A DNA stretch of 64,000 nt from Actinoplanes italicus (lineage in GTDB: Bacteria; Actinomycetota; Actinomycetes; Mycobacteriales; Micromonosporaceae). The notes beneath the pieces are model-generated. The model did not search any database and was not told where the DNA came from. It worked only from the letters and a program-made list of their open reading frames with translations. The position numbers were made by a program, and so were the translations under genes. The DNA is taken from assembly GCF_003001815.1 (NCBI RefSeq), contig NZ_PVMZ01000015.1:186001-250000 (forward strand), given 5' to 3'. Within the stretch, counting starts at the first letter, position 1. Each line of letters opens with the position of its first letter. Shown here piece after piece: positions 1 through 8,412 of the stretch.

Positions 1-447
1 ACCTCGTCGCAGATCTCCGACGGGGCGGCGGCCGTGCTGCTGATGGACGCCGACCGGGCCCGGAGCCTCGGCCTGCGGCCACGCGCGCGGATCGTGGCGC
101 AGTGCCTGGTCGGGGCCGAGCCCTACTACCACCTGGACGGGCCGATCGCGGCCACCGACCGGGTCCTGGCCCGGGCCGGAATGAAGATCGACGACCTGGA
201 CCGGTGCGAGGTGAACGAGGCGTTCGCCAGCGTGGTGCTCTCCTGGCTCGCCGTGCATCGCGCCGATCCGGACCGGGTCAACGTCAGCGGCGGGGCGCTG
301 GCGCTGGGCCATCCGGTGGGCAGCACCGGGGCACGCCTGCTGACCACCGCCCTGCACGAGCTGGAGCGGTCCGACTCGACGACGGCGCTGGTCACCATGT
401 GTGCCGGCGGGGCGATGTCGACCGCGACGATCATCGAACGCCTGTAG
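1..447 (+). CDS. fadA5: Steroid side-chain thiolase, C-terminal part (FadA5-like)
   Basis: Degradative thiolase that releases acetyl- or propionyl-CoA from 3-ketoacyl-CoA intermediates of the steroid side chain in the cytosol. Only the last 148 residues are in the window; the frame is open from base 1, and SQISDGAAA marks entry into the C-terminal thiolase domain. NEAFA, the GGALALGHPVG motif with the catalytic histidine and the TMCAGGA motif with the second active-site cysteine are all intact. The segment VGAEPYYHLDGP and the ending STATIIERL resemble what I remember of M. tuberculosis FadA5 more than FadA6. That choice is from memory, not from an alignment. It fits the steroid genes that follow. 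Confidence 0.85.
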   Translation, partial: TSSQISDGAAAVLLMDADRARSLGLRPRARIVAQCLVGAEPYYHLDGPIAATDRVLARAGMKIDDLDRCEVNEAFASVVLSWLAVHRADPDRVNVSGGALALGHPVGSTGARLLTTALHELERSDSTTALVTMCAGGAMSTATIIERL

Positions 448-460
448 AGGAGCCGACACC

Positions 461-628
461 ATGGTCCCGTTCAAGTTCATGCTGCTCAGTGCGGTTCTCG
501 CGGCGGTGCTGGCCGCCATCGGTGTGACCGCGGTGATGGCGGCGCTCAACCCCAGCGCGAGCGAGGTCGCCCAGAACCTCAGCGAGAACGACCCGCTCGT
601 GCCGCCGGACTTCTACGGACAAAGATAG
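461..628 (+). CDS. Small membrane-anchored protein (DUF2613-like)
   Basis: A 55-residue protein. The ATG at 461 follows GAGGAG about 10 bases upstream; longer upstream starts in this frame overlap the thiolase and are unlikely. Residues 5-28 form one hydrophobic helix, followed by the polar segment NPSASEVAQNL and a short tail ending YGQR. That layout resembles actinobacterial DUF2613 proteins, whose function is unknown. It starts 13 bases after the thiolase stop and may be co-transcribed with it. It lies convergent to the DUF3068 gene. The family assignment is moderate; the existence of the gene is likely because of the good ribosome binding site. Confidence 0.6.
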   Translation: MVPFKFMLLSAVLAAVLAAIGVTAVMAALNPSASEVAQNLSENDPLVPPDFYGQR

Positions 629-670
629 ATTTTGTACGGCTACGCCAACCACGCCGGTGCGGTGCCCGCC

Positions 671-1687
671 TCACGGCACCGGCGTCTTGACCGGCTCCGG
701 AGCCTCGGCCGCCCGGTGGCCGCCCCGGCGGCCCGAGCCGCGTGACACCAGCAGGCCCACGACGATCAGGACCAACCCGAGCACGGCCAGTCCGATCGGC
801 ACGTAGACGCCGAGCATGTTGAGCTGGTCGCGGCCGCTCGCCGCCTGCTCACCGACCGCGTTCATGGTGGCCTGGTCGTACTGCAGGTCGGCGTCGAAGA
901 TGACGACCCGCTCGCCGACGTCCGGCACGAGCTCGCGGTGCTGCTGCTCGCGGTAACCGATGATGGCGCCGGTCTGCGGTTCGACCCAGAGTGTGCGGGT
1001 GGCCCGGTAGTTGATGGTGCCGCTGGTGGCGCCGGGCGCCAGGAACGCCAGCAGAGCGCCCAGGCTGTCCGGGTTCATCTCGGCCCGCTGCTCGGGCACC
1101 TGCTGCTGGAACCGGTACGCGGGCAGCCCGTTGTACTCCTCCTCGGCCTGGTACTCGATCGGCAGCACCCGGCCCAGTGTGGAGTCCCAGTACTGGTAGG
1201 TGCGCTTCTCGGTGCCGAACGGGAAGAGGTAGAGCTGGCCGGCGAACGCCACGTTGCCCGGCACGCAGGGCGCCTGGACCTCGACGTGGCACTGGCCCTC
1301 CCACGGCACGGCCTCGCCGGACCGGCGGTCGAGGGCGACGCGGCTCTCGGCACTGTTGATCATCTCGCCGGTGTCGATCCGGTTCGTCGAGTGATACACG
1401 TTCCAGACCAGGGTCTCGCCGTCGAGTTCGGCGGCCGCCTTGAAGTCGGGTTTGATGCCGGTGGTCGAGCGCAGCCCGGCGCTCTCCACGACCACCTGCG
1501 GCGTGCCGTTCGGCAAGGTCTTGGCCTGCACGAACGACGCGTTGACGGTCTCCACCACCACGTCGGGGGGCACCAGATCGAGCGGGACCTTCCGCTGGGA
1601 CGGCACGATGACCCACGCCAGGGCCATCGCGAAGAGCAGACAGACTATGCCGAGACCGAACAGTGCCGCACCGGTGATCCGCCGCAT
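671..1687 (-). CDS. DUF3068 (PorA-family) membrane protein
   Basis: A 338-residue protein with one transmembrane helix near the N terminus (about residues 6-30) and one near the C terminus (about 295-318). Between them lies a large, presumably extracytoplasmic domain. This hairpin-anchored layout is typical of the actinobacterial DUF3068/PorA family, linked in some actinobacteria to the cell envelope; the biochemical role is not established. The C-terminal tail after the second helix is Arg/Gly/Ala-rich and cytoplasmic. A KstR box lies 33-46 bp upstream of the start, so the gene probably belongs to the steroid regulon although it is not a catabolic enzyme. I infer a possible envelope or uptake role. 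Confidence 0.8.
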   Translation of the reverse strand: MRRITGAALFGLGIVCLLFAMALAWVIVPSQRKVPLDLVPPDVVVETVNASFVQAKTLPNGTPQVVVESAGLRSTTGIKPDFKAAAELDGETLVWNVYHSTNRIDTGEMINSAESRVALDRRSGEAVPWEGQCHVEVQAPCVPGNVAFAGQLYLFPFGTEKRTYQYWDSTLGRVLPIEYQAEEEYNGLPAYRFQQQVPEQRAEMNPDSLGALLAFLAPGATSGTINYRATRTLWVEPQTGAIIGYREQQHRELVPDVGERVVIFDADLQYDQATMNAVGEQAASGRDQLNMLGVYVPIGLAVLGLVLIVVGLLVSRGSGRRGGHRAAEAPEPVKTPVP

Positions 1688-1719
1688 CGCGTCCTCCCAG
1701 GAACCCCCCGCCCAGAAAC

Positions 1720-1733
1720 TAGAACGCGTTACA
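1720..1733. promoter_or_regulatory. KstR operator (upstream of the DUF3068 gene)
   Basis: TAGAACGCGTTACA matches the KstR consensus TNNAACNNGTTNNA at every defined position. It lies between the DUF3068 start (1687) and the ipdF stop (1765), so only the minus-strand DUF3068 gene can be its target. Confidence 0.75.
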
Positions 1734-1764
1734 ATCTACTGCTCCGTAACATCGATGGAAAGGG

Positions 1765-2535
1765 TTACGGATGCTGGCTGCTCACCGAGATGACCTCACC
1801 GGTCAGATAGGTCGAGTAATCACTGGCGAGGAACGCCACCACGGTCGCCACCTCCCACGGCTCGGCGGCCCGCCCGAACGCCTCCCGCCGGGCCAGCTCG
1901 TCCAGCTCCGCCTGGCTCATCACCCTGGCCAGGAACGGATGGGCCGCCAGGCTCGGCGCCACCGCGTTGACCCGGATCCCGTGCGCCGCCACGTCCAGCG
2001 CCGTGCACCGGGTGAACGCCATCACCCCGGCCTTGGCCGCCGCGTAGTGCGCCTGACCGGCCTGCGCCCGCCAGCCCAGCACGGAGGCGTTGTTGACGAT
2101 CACCCCTCCCCCGCCCTGCGCGATCATCTGGCGCAGCGCGGCCCGGGTGCACCGGAACGTGCCGGTCAGCGTCACGTCCAGGACCAGCTCCCACTCCGCG
2201 TCGTCCATCTCGGTGACCGGCCGGTTACCGCCCAGCCCGGCGTTGTTGACCAGCACGTCGATCCGCCCGTAACGGGTGACCGCCCCGCTGATCAGCCGCC
2301 GGACCGCGGCCTCGTCGGTGACGTCGCAGGGCACCGCCCAGACACGGCCCGGGTGGACGATCGACAGCAGGTCGCGGGTCTCGCCGAGGCGGCGCTCGTG
2401 ACTGTCGCCGAGCACCACGCGGGCGCCCTCGTCGAGGCAGCGGCGGGCCACCGCCGACCCGATGCCGGCGCCGGCCGCCGCGGTCACCACGACGACTTTG
2501 CCGCTCAAAAGGCCGTGGCCGGACGGGCCGGTCAT
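1765..2535 (-). CDS. ipdF: Short-chain dehydrogenase IpdF
   Basis: NAD(P)-dependent short-chain dehydrogenase of 256 residues. In mycobacteria IpdF oxidises the hydroxyl of a HIP-derived (steroid ring C/D) CoA ester. The start at 2535 gives MTGPSGHGLLSGKVVVVTAAAG, with the nucleotide-binding glycine motif TAAAGAGIGS, then NNAG (LVNNAGLGG) and the catalytic Ser/Tyr/Lys set in NNASVLGW and YAAAK. The C-terminal AFGRAAEPWEVA and FLASDYSTYLTGEVISVSSQ are close to what I remember of Rv3559c. It overlaps the fadE30 stop by 4 bp (ATGA), so the two are translationally coupled, as in the M. tuberculosis Rv3560c-Rv3559c pair. A longer reading upstream runs through fadE30 in another frame and is not real. 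Confidence 0.9.
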   Translation of the reverse strand: MTGPSGHGLLSGKVVVVTAAAGAGIGSAVARRCLDEGARVVLGDSHERRLGETRDLLSIVHPGRVWAVPCDVTDEAAVRRLISGAVTRYGRIDVLVNNAGLGGNRPVTEMDDAEWELVLDVTLTGTFRCTRAALRQMIAQGGGGVIVNNASVLGWRAQAGQAHYAAAKAGVMAFTRCTALDVAAHGIRVNAVAPSLAAHPFLARVMSQAELDELARREAFGRAAEPWEVATVVAFLASDYSTYLTGEVISVSSQHP

Positions 2536-3674
2536 CCGCGGGCCTGGCGGGGCAGCCCGAGCACCCGTTCGGCGATGATGCCGCGCTGGATCTCGTTGGA
2601 GCCGCCGTAGATGGTGTCGGCCCGGCTGAACAGGAAGTACGTCTCCCAGCGCCGCACCGCCGCCGGATCGGCGTCGCCGTGGGCGAGCACGTCCATGGCC
2701 AGTTCGCCGAGACCCTGCCGCCAGCGCGTCCAGAGCAGTTTGATCACCGAGGGCGCGGCCGGGGCGGACTCGCGCAGGATCCGCAGCGTGTGCGAGCGCA
2801 GCACGGTCAGATCGATCCAGGCCCGGGTGAGCCGCTCGCGCAGTGCCGGGTCGGCCGCCGCGCCGGTGCTGCGGGCCACCGCGACCAGGTCGTCGAGGTC
2901 GCGCTGGAAGCCGACCTGCTGACCGACGGTGGCGGCGCCGCGCTCGTAGGCGAGGGTGGCCATGGCGACCCTCCAGCCCTGCCCCGGCTCGCCGACGACC
3001 AGACCCGCCTCGGTGACGGCGTCGTCGAAGAAGACCTCGTTGAACTCGCTGTCGCCGGTCAGCTGCCGGATCGGGCGGACCGTGACACCGGGCTGGCGCA
3101 TCGGCACGAGCAGGTAGGACAGTCCCGCCGAGCGCGGGCCACCGGCCGGTGCGGGAGCCGTGCGGGCCAGCACGAAACACCAGTCGGCGACGTGGGCCAG
3201 CGAGGTCCACACCTTCTGGCCGCTGATCACCCACCGGTCGCCGACGAGCCTGGCCCGCGTGGTGACACCGGCCAGGTCGGAACCGGCGCCCGGCTCGGAG
3301 TAGCCCTGGCACCACAGGTCCTCGACCGCGGCCAGCGCCGGCAGGAAGCGGCGCTGCTGCGCTCGTGTGCCCATCTCGATCAGCGTGGGACCGACCATGG
3401 TGGTGCCGATGTGGTCGACGCGGCTCGGGGCGCCGGCTCTCGCGTACTCCTCATGGAAGATCACCTGCTGCGACAGTGACGCGCCGCGCCCACCGTGCGC
3501 CACCGGCCAGGCCAGCGTGCTCCAGCCCGCCGCGGCGAGCCGCCGGGCGAAGGCGAGCCGCAGCTCGAAGGCCTCGTTCTCCCGGCCGACGCCGCCCGTT
3601 CCGCGCAGCTCGGCGGTCATGTTGGCGGCGAGCCATGCGCGGATCTCCCGCCGGAACGCATCGTCGTCGGTCAC
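2532..3674 (-). CDS. fadE30: Acyl-CoA dehydrogenase FadE30-like
   Basis: FAD-dependent acyl-CoA dehydrogenase of 380 residues. Mycobacterial FadE30 desaturates the propionate chain of (hydroxy-)HIP-CoA. The GTG at 3674 (VTDDDAFRREIRAW) is chosen because GGGGAGG sits just upstream and the KstR2 box lies beyond it; an upstream ATG would extend translation through that operator. Visible family motifs are YSEPGAGSDLA, WVISGQKVWTS and the C-terminal YGGSNEIQRGIIAERVLGLPR. It is divergent from fadD3 and coupled to ipdF. This order (ipdF-fadE30 | fadD3) equals that of M. tuberculosis Rv3559c-Rv3561, which decides the name. Confidence 0.87.
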   Translation of the reverse strand: MTDDDAFRREIRAWLAANMTAELRGTGGVGRENEAFELRLAFARRLAAAGWSTLAWPVAHGGRGASLSQQVIFHEEYARAGAPSRVDHIGTTMVGPTLIEMGTRAQQRRFLPALAAVEDLWCQGYSEPGAGSDLAGVTTRARLVGDRWVISGQKVWTSLAHVADWCFVLARTAPAPAGGPRSAGLSYLLVPMRQPGVTVRPIRQLTGDSEFNEVFFDDAVTEAGLVVGEPGQGWRVAMATLAYERGAATVGQQVGFQRDLDDLVAVARSTGAAADPALRERLTRAWIDLTVLRSHTLRILRESAPAAPSVIKLLWTRWRQGLGELAMDVLAHGDADPAAVRRWETYFLFSRADTIYGGSNEIQRGIIAERVLGLPRQARG

Positions 3675-3714
3675 TGGCGTCGCCTCCCCGATCACGCGTA
3701 GGCTCACGCTACCG

Positions 3715-3732
3715 ACCAAGCACTTGCTTGGT
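3715..3732. promoter_or_regulatory. KstR2 operator between fadE30 and fadD3
   Basis: ACCAAGCACTTGCTTGGT has 8-base palindromic arms around CT, and its first 14 bases match the KstR2 consensus ANCAAGNNCTTGNT exactly. It sits 41 bp from the fadE30 start and 30 bp from fadD3, so it can repress both directions. KstR2 is known to be released by HIP-CoA, the product of FadD3. Confidence 0.88.
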
Positions 3733-3761
3733 AAAGGTCTCGGTACGGCCTGGGAGGTCCG

Positions 3762-5255
3762 ATGGAGACCGTTCCGGCGGCGGTGGCGCACGCGGCCCGC
3801 GAGTTCGGCAGGGAGCCCGCGCTGGTCGATCCGTATCAGCGCAGGTGGGACTTCGCCGAGCTGCACGACGACGTGATGACCGTGGCCCGCGCGCTGATCG
3901 CGTCCGGCATCGAGCCCGGCGACCGGGTCGCGCTCTGGGCGCCGAACACCGCGCGCTGGGTGCTGGCCGCCCTCGGCGTGGCCTGCGCGGGCGCGACTCT
4001 CGTACCGATCAACACCCGGTTCACCGGTGGCGAGGCGGGCGACATCATCGCCCGCAGCAACGCCAGGGGCCTGATCGTGTCCGGCCCCTTCCTCGGCGTC
4101 GACCGGCTCGCGTCACTTCCGCCGGACGTGCTGCCGCCCTTCGTGCTGCCACTGCCGCACTGGGACGCGTTCCTCGACCGGGCTGCCGCGGTCCCGCTTT
4201 CCGAGGCCTCCCGAACCGCGGAGGCGGTACGGCCGGACGACCTCGCCGACGTGCTGTTCACATCCGGCACCACCGGGATCAGCAAAGGCGTGATGAGCGC
4301 GCACCGGCAGTCGCTGGGCGTGGCACGGGCGTGGGCCTCGCTCGCCGGGCTGAGTGCCCGCGACCGGTACCTGGTGATCAACCCGTTCTTCAACAGTTTC
4401 GGCCTGAAAGCCGGCATCCTGGCGTGCCTGACCGGCGGGGCGACGATCGTGCCGCAGGCCGTGTTCGACGTGCCGCGCACCCTCGACCTGATCGAGCACG
4501 AGCACATCACCGTGCTGCCGGGGCCGCCGACGCTCTACATCGGGCTGCTCGACCATCCGGGCCGCGCCGGGCGCTCGCTGGGTTCGCTGCGGCTGGCCGT
4601 CACGGGGGCCGCGACCGTGCCGCCGGTGCTGGTCGAGCGGATCCGCGACGAGCTGGGCTTCACGACCGTGCTGACCGCGTACGGGCTGACCGAGGCCGTG
4701 GTGGCGACCATGTGCCGGCCCGGTGACGACACCCGGACCATCGCGTTCACCAGCGGACGGGCCGCAGCCGGATTCGAGGTGCGGATCGGCGAGAAGGACG
4801 GCGAGGTGCTGCTGCGCGGGCCGAACCTGATGCTCGGCTACCTCGACGACCCGGACGCCACCGCGGCGGCCGTCGACCCGGACGGCTGGCTGCACACCGG
4901 CGACGTGGGGCGCCTCGACGAGCAGGGCAACCTGACGATCACCGACCGGCTCAAGGACATGTACGTGTGCGGCGGCTTCAACGTGTATCCGGCCGAGGTG
5001 GAGCGGGCTCTCGCCGGGCTTCCCGGGGTGGCGGAGGTGGCCGTGATCGGGGTGCCCGACGAACGGCTCGGGGAGGTCGGCCGAGCCTACGTGGTGCCGC
5101 GGCCCGGCCACGCGTTCGACCCGGACGCGGTGATCGCGTTCTGCCGCGAGCGGCTGGCCGGGTACAAGGCCCCGCGCTCGGTCGAGGTGTGCTCCGGGCT
5201 GCCGCACAACGCGAGCGGGAAGGTCCTCAAATACCTGCTGCGGGAGAACCCATGA
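3762..5255 (+). CDS. fadD3: HIP-CoA ligase FadD3
   Basis: Acyl-CoA synthetase of 497 residues that activates the bicyclic propanoate HIP, left after steroid rings A and B are removed, with ATP and CoA. The AMP-binding motif LFTSGTTGISKGV is at about residues 165-177. YGLTE, the LHTGDVGRLDEQGNL motif with the adenosine-binding Asp, and DRLKDMYVCGGFNVYPAEVE follow in order, with the catalytic lysine near the C terminus (ASGKVLKY). The ATG at 3762 has GGGAGG upstream. Its position next to a KstR2 box, divergent from fadE30 and ahead of fadE31-33, matches the mycobacterial HIP cluster. It overlaps the next gene by 4 bp. Confidence 0.93.
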   Translation: METVPAAVAHAAREFGREPALVDPYQRRWDFAELHDDVMTVARALIASGIEPGDRVALWAPNTARWVLAALGVACAGATLVPINTRFTGGEAGDIIARSNARGLIVSGPFLGVDRLASLPPDVLPPFVLPLPHWDAFLDRAAAVPLSEASRTAEAVRPDDLADVLFTSGTTGISKGVMSAHRQSLGVARAWASLAGLSARDRYLVINPFFNSFGLKAGILACLTGGATIVPQAVFDVPRTLDLIEHEHITVLPGPPTLYIGLLDHPGRAGRSLGSLRLAVTGAATVPPVLVERIRDELGFTTVLTAYGLTEAVVATMCRPGDDTRTIAFTSGRAAAGFEVRIGEKDGEVLLRGPNLMLGYLDDPDATAAAVDPDGWLHTGDVGRLDEQGNLTITDRLKDMYVCGGFNVYPAEVERALAGLPGVAEVAVIGVPDERLGEVGRAYVVPRPGHAFDPDAVIAFCRERLAGYKAPRSVEVCSGLPHNASGKVLKYLLRENP

Positions 5256-6088
5256 GTGGTGAGGTGCTCTACGAGCGGCGTGGTGTGGTCGCGGTCGTCA
5301 CGATGAACCGGCCGCGCTATCGCAACGCGCAGAACTCGGCGATGACGTACGCGCTCGACGACGCGTTCACCAGGGCCGTCGACGACGATGACGTACGGGT
5401 GATCGTGCTGGCCGGGGCAGGTGAGCACTTCTCCGCGGGGCACGACATCGGCACTCCGGAACGCGACGCCGACACGTCGTTCCCGCGGCGGGCGGTGACC
5501 TGGTGGGACCACACGACCAAGGCCGGAGCCGATCGGCGGTACGCCCGTGAGTCGGAGGTCTACCTGGGCATGTGCCGGCGCTGGCGGGACATCCCGAAAC
5601 CGGCGATCGCCATGGTGCAGGGCGCCTGCGTCGCCGGTGGGCTGATGCTCGCCTGGGTGTGCGACCTGATCGTCGCCGCCGAGGACGCGTTCTTCGCCGA
5701 TCCGGTGCTGCGGATGGGCATCCCGGGCGTCGAGTACTTCGCCCACCCGTGGGTGGTGGGGCCGCGTTTCGCCAAGGAGATGCTCTTCACCGGGGAGAGA
5801 TTCGGGGCGCGACGGGCGTACGACATCGGGATGGTCAACCGGATCGTGCCGCGTGCCGCTCTGGAGACCGAGACTCTCGCCCTGGCCGCGAAGGTCGCCA
5901 CGATGCCGCCGTTCGGGCTGGCGCTCGCCAAACGGGCGGTCAACCAGTGCGAGGACCAGATGGGCATGCGCGCCGGGATGGACTCGGTGTTCGGGCTGCA
6001 TCATGTCGCGCACTCGCACAACGCCGAGGTCAGCGATGATCCGCTGGCGGGGCTGGACGCGGCGGCGATGAAGCGGGCCGCGGAGTGA
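5252..6088 (+). CDS. Enoyl-CoA hydratase/isomerase family protein
   Basis: Crotonase-fold protein of 278 residues, starting at an ATG that overlaps the fadD3 stop (ATGA). Visible features are the oxyanion-hole segment GEHFSAGHDIG and the second glycine motif QGACVAGGLMLAWVCDLIVAAEDA. The central region carries an extra segment (about residues 70-100, rich in Arg, Trp and Lys) compared with short crotonases. It resembles EchA13-type hydratases more than the ring-opening hydrolase EchA20, but I cannot decide the substrate. In M. tuberculosis fadD3 is followed directly by fadE31, so this gene is an insertion in the HIP operon. It may hydrate a ring C/D enoyl-CoA made by FadE30 or FadE31-33. Confidence 0.85.
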   Translation: MSGEVLYERRGVVAVVTMNRPRYRNAQNSAMTYALDDAFTRAVDDDDVRVIVLAGAGEHFSAGHDIGTPERDADTSFPRRAVTWWDHTTKAGADRRYARESEVYLGMCRRWRDIPKPAIAMVQGACVAGGLMLAWVCDLIVAAEDAFFADPVLRMGIPGVEYFAHPWVVGPRFAKEMLFTGERFGARRAYDIGMVNRIVPRAALETETLALAAKVATMPPFGLALAKRAVNQCEDQMGMRAGMDSVFGLHHVAHSHNAEVSDDPLAGLDAAAMKRAAE

Positions 6089-7218
6089 ACCTCGATCTGG
6101 ACGCTGAGGCTGTCGCGTTCCGCGATCTTGTGCGTGCCTTTCTCGGAGAGAACGTTCTTTCTGCTCCCCTGCCCGCCGTCGACACCCCGGCCGGCGCCGC
6201 CGCGCACCGCGCGTGGGAGCGCAAGCTCGCGGACGCCGGGCTGGCGGCCGTGTCGTGGCCGGTCGACTACGGCGGGCGGGCCGCGCCGCCGCTGCACGCG
6301 CTGCTGTTCGACGAGGAGTATCACGCGGCCGGGGCGCCCGTGCGGATCGGACAGAACGGTCTGTTCCTGCTGGCGCCGACCCTGCTCGCGCACGGAACCG
6401 CCGAACAGTGCGCGCGGGTGCTGCCGCCGATGGCCCGTGGTGACGAGGTGTGGGCACAAGCCTGGTCCGAACCGTCGGCGGGCAGTGATCTCGCGTCGAT
6501 CCGGTCGCGGGCGGTCCGGGGTGACGGCGGGTGGGTGCTGTCGGGGCAGAAGACGTGGAGTTCGCGGGCAGTCGTCGCGGACCGGGCGTTCGGGCTGTTC
6601 CGCAGTCATCCCGGCGAGCCGCGGCATCACGGGCTCACGTACCTGATGTTCGACCTGCGGGCGCCCGGCGTGACGGTACGGCCGATCCGGCAGCTCGACG
6701 GCACGGCCGGGTTCGCGGAGATCTTCCTCGACGACGTGTTCGTGCCGGACGCCGACGTGATCGGCACGCCGGGCGACGGCTGGCGGGTCGCGATGAGCAC
6801 AGCGGGCCACGAACGCGGGCTGTCGCTGCGCGGTCCGGGCCGCTTCACCGCCGCCGCCGGCCGTCTGATCGAACTCTGGCGCTCGTCCCCGGCCGGCACC
6901 CAGCGCGGTGACAGCGGGCCGGAGACGGCGGTGGACGCCGGCCGGGTGGTGGACGCCTGGATCGGGGCTCGGGCCTACCGGATGCAGGCGTATGCGGCAC
7001 TCGAGGAGCCGGTCTCGCCCAGTGCCACCAAACTGTTCTGGTCCGAGATGGACGCCGGCCTGCACGAGACCGCGCTCGACCTGCTCGGACCGCACGCCGA
7101 GATCACGCCCGGGTGGACCGGCGGCTACCTGTTCTCGCTGGCCGGGCCGATCTATGCGGGGACCAACGAGATACAGCGGGACATCCTCGCACAACGTGAG
7201 CTGGGGTTGCCGCGATGA
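6085..7218 (+). CDS. fadE31: Acyl-CoA dehydrogenase FadE31-like
   Basis: Full-length acyl-CoA dehydrogenase of 377 residues. It starts at a GTG that overlaps the echA stop (GTGA). Motifs are WSEPSAGSDLASI, WVLSGQKTWSS, the conserved Gly-rich GTPGDGWRVAMST and the C-terminal YAGTNEIQRDILAQRELGLPR. In M. tuberculosis fadE31-fadE32-fadE33 follow fadD3 under KstR2 and act late in ring C/D degradation. The same order and sizes here support the name. A FadE17-like identity is an alternative because FadE17/FadE18/EchA13 also sit together in that genome. Confidence 0.8.
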   Translation: MNLDLDAEAVAFRDLVRAFLGENVLSAPLPAVDTPAGAAAHRAWERKLADAGLAAVSWPVDYGGRAAPPLHALLFDEEYHAAGAPVRIGQNGLFLLAPTLLAHGTAEQCARVLPPMARGDEVWAQAWSEPSAGSDLASIRSRAVRGDGGWVLSGQKTWSSRAVVADRAFGLFRSHPGEPRHHGLTYLMFDLRAPGVTVRPIRQLDGTAGFAEIFLDDVFVPDADVIGTPGDGWRVAMSTAGHERGLSLRGPGRFTAAAGRLIELWRSSPAGTQRGDSGPETAVDAGRVVDAWIGARAYRMQAYAALEEPVSPSATKLFWSEMDAGLHETALDLLGPHAEITPGWTGGYLFSLAGPIYAGTNEIQRDILAQRELGLPR

Positions 7219-8408
7219 GGCTCGGGCCGTCCGAGGAGCAGCGCCGCTTCGCGCAGGTGCTGCACGAGATGCTGACGGGGAACGAGTCCGCCCCGATGCG
7301 GCGGCTGTGGGCGGCGCTCGGCGACGTCGGTGTCACCGGGTTGACGGTTCCGGAGCGGTACGGCGGGCTCGGCGCGGGAGCGGACGACCTCGTGGTCGCC
7401 TGTGAGCAGCTCGGGCGGCATGCGGTCGCGGGGCCGGTCGCCGAGTCGATCGCGGCGGCTCCGGCGCTGCTCCCGGGGGATGTCAGGCGGCTCCCGGGGC
7501 TCGTCACAGGACGGTTGATCGCGTCGCTGGCGGCGGCGCCGTGGCTTCCGTACGCCCTCGACGGGGACGCCGTGGATCTGCTTCTCCTCGTGGACGGGGA
7601 CACGGTCCATCTCGGGCGAGCCGGCGAGGTTCACCGATCGATGGATCCGGCTCGACGGCTCGTCGCGGTGCAGAGGGGCGCCCTCGTCGGAACCGGTCGT
7701 CCGGTCGGGCGGGCGCTCGATCTCGGGGTGCTGGCGTGTTCGGCTCAACTGCTCGGCGCCGGCCGGGCCCTGCTGGACATGTCGGTCGAGCATGCGCGGA
7801 CACGGACCCAGTTCGGGCGGCCGATCGGAGCCTTCCAGGCGGTCCGGCACCGGCTGGCGGACGTGTCGGTGGCGCTCGACTTCGCGCGGCCGCTGCTGTA
7901 CGCGGCGGCGGTCGCCCTCAACGAGACGGGCGGGTCAGCGGCGGTCACCCTCGACGAGACGGGCGGGTCGGCGGCGGTCACCCTCGACCGGGCGAGCGGG
8001 ATCCCGGCGGCTGATGTTGACGCCGGGCGCGATGTTTCGGCGGCCAAGGTCGCCTGTGGACGTGCGGCGCTGCTCGCGGCGCGGACGGCGTTGCAGGTGC
8101 ACGGGGCCATCGGGTACACCGCGGAGCACCGGCTCGGGCGGTATCTGACGCTGGTCCGGGCGCTGCATCTGTCCTGGGGCACACCGGACCAGCATCGGCG
8201 GCGGGTGCTCGCGGCGATCAGCGGCGGCCCGGACGGCCCGATCGGGGTGCGCGAGGCACCGCAGGCCGGTGCGACAGCCGGTGACCCCACGCCTCAGCCC
8301 GTGAGCGGCCTTGGGGCCGCGAGTGACGCGGACGTCGCGTCGGAGTCACGGGGCGGCCTGCAATCGGCGGGTGCGGGCGTCGCCCGTACCGAAGAAGAAA
8401 GAAGTTGA
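7215..8408 (+). CDS. fadE32: Acyl-CoA dehydrogenase FadE32-like, with repeat insertion and tail
   Basis: Acyl-CoA dehydrogenase subunit of 397 residues, starting at an ATG overlapping the fadE31 stop (ATGA). The C-terminal helical domain is recognisable (RTRTQFGRPIGAFQAVRHRLADV and later HGAIGYTAEHRLGRYL). It departs from the family in two places. A run of three 11-residue units (ETGGSAAVTLD-like) is inserted at about residues 231-263 in the helical domain. A tail of about 60 residues rich in Gly, Ala and Ser follows the normal end. Typical FadE32 is near 320 residues, so the extra length is accounted for by these additions. It probably pairs with a neighbouring FadE in an alpha2beta2 enzyme. 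Confidence 0.8.
   Translation: MRLGPSEEQRRFAQVLHEMLTGNESAPMRRLWAALGDVGVTGLTVPERYGGLGAGADDLVVACEQLGRHAVAGPVAESIAAAPALLPGDVRRLPGLVTGRLIASLAAAPWLPYALDGDAVDLLLLVDGDTVHLGRAGEVHRSMDPARRLVAVQRGALVGTGRPVGRALDLGVLACSAQLLGAGRALLDMSVEHARTRTQFGRPIGAFQAVRHRLADVSVALDFARPLLYAAAVALNETGGSAAVTLDETGGSAAVTLDRASGIPAADVDAGRDVSAAKVACGRAALLAARTALQVHGAIGYTAEHRLGRYLTLVRALHLSWGTPDQHRRRVLAAISGGPDGPIGVREAPQAGATAGDPTPQPVSGLGAASDADVASESRGGLQSAGAGVARTEEERS
7905..8003 (+). repeat. Three 33-bp tandem units inside fadE32
   Basis: Units start at 7905, 7938 and 7971. The first two are nearly identical; the third is recognisable in its first half (GCGGCGGTCACCCTCGAC) and then diverges. The length is a multiple of three, so the frame is kept and the protein gains 11-residue repeats. 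Confidence 0.85.
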
Positions 8409-8412
8409 TCTT

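Noticed and set aside
1765..3315. A 516-residue minus-strand reading covering ipdF
   Set aside because: Its first half is Arg/Gly/Pro-rich out-of-frame sequence under fadE30; ipdF begins at 2535 with a proper SDR N terminus.
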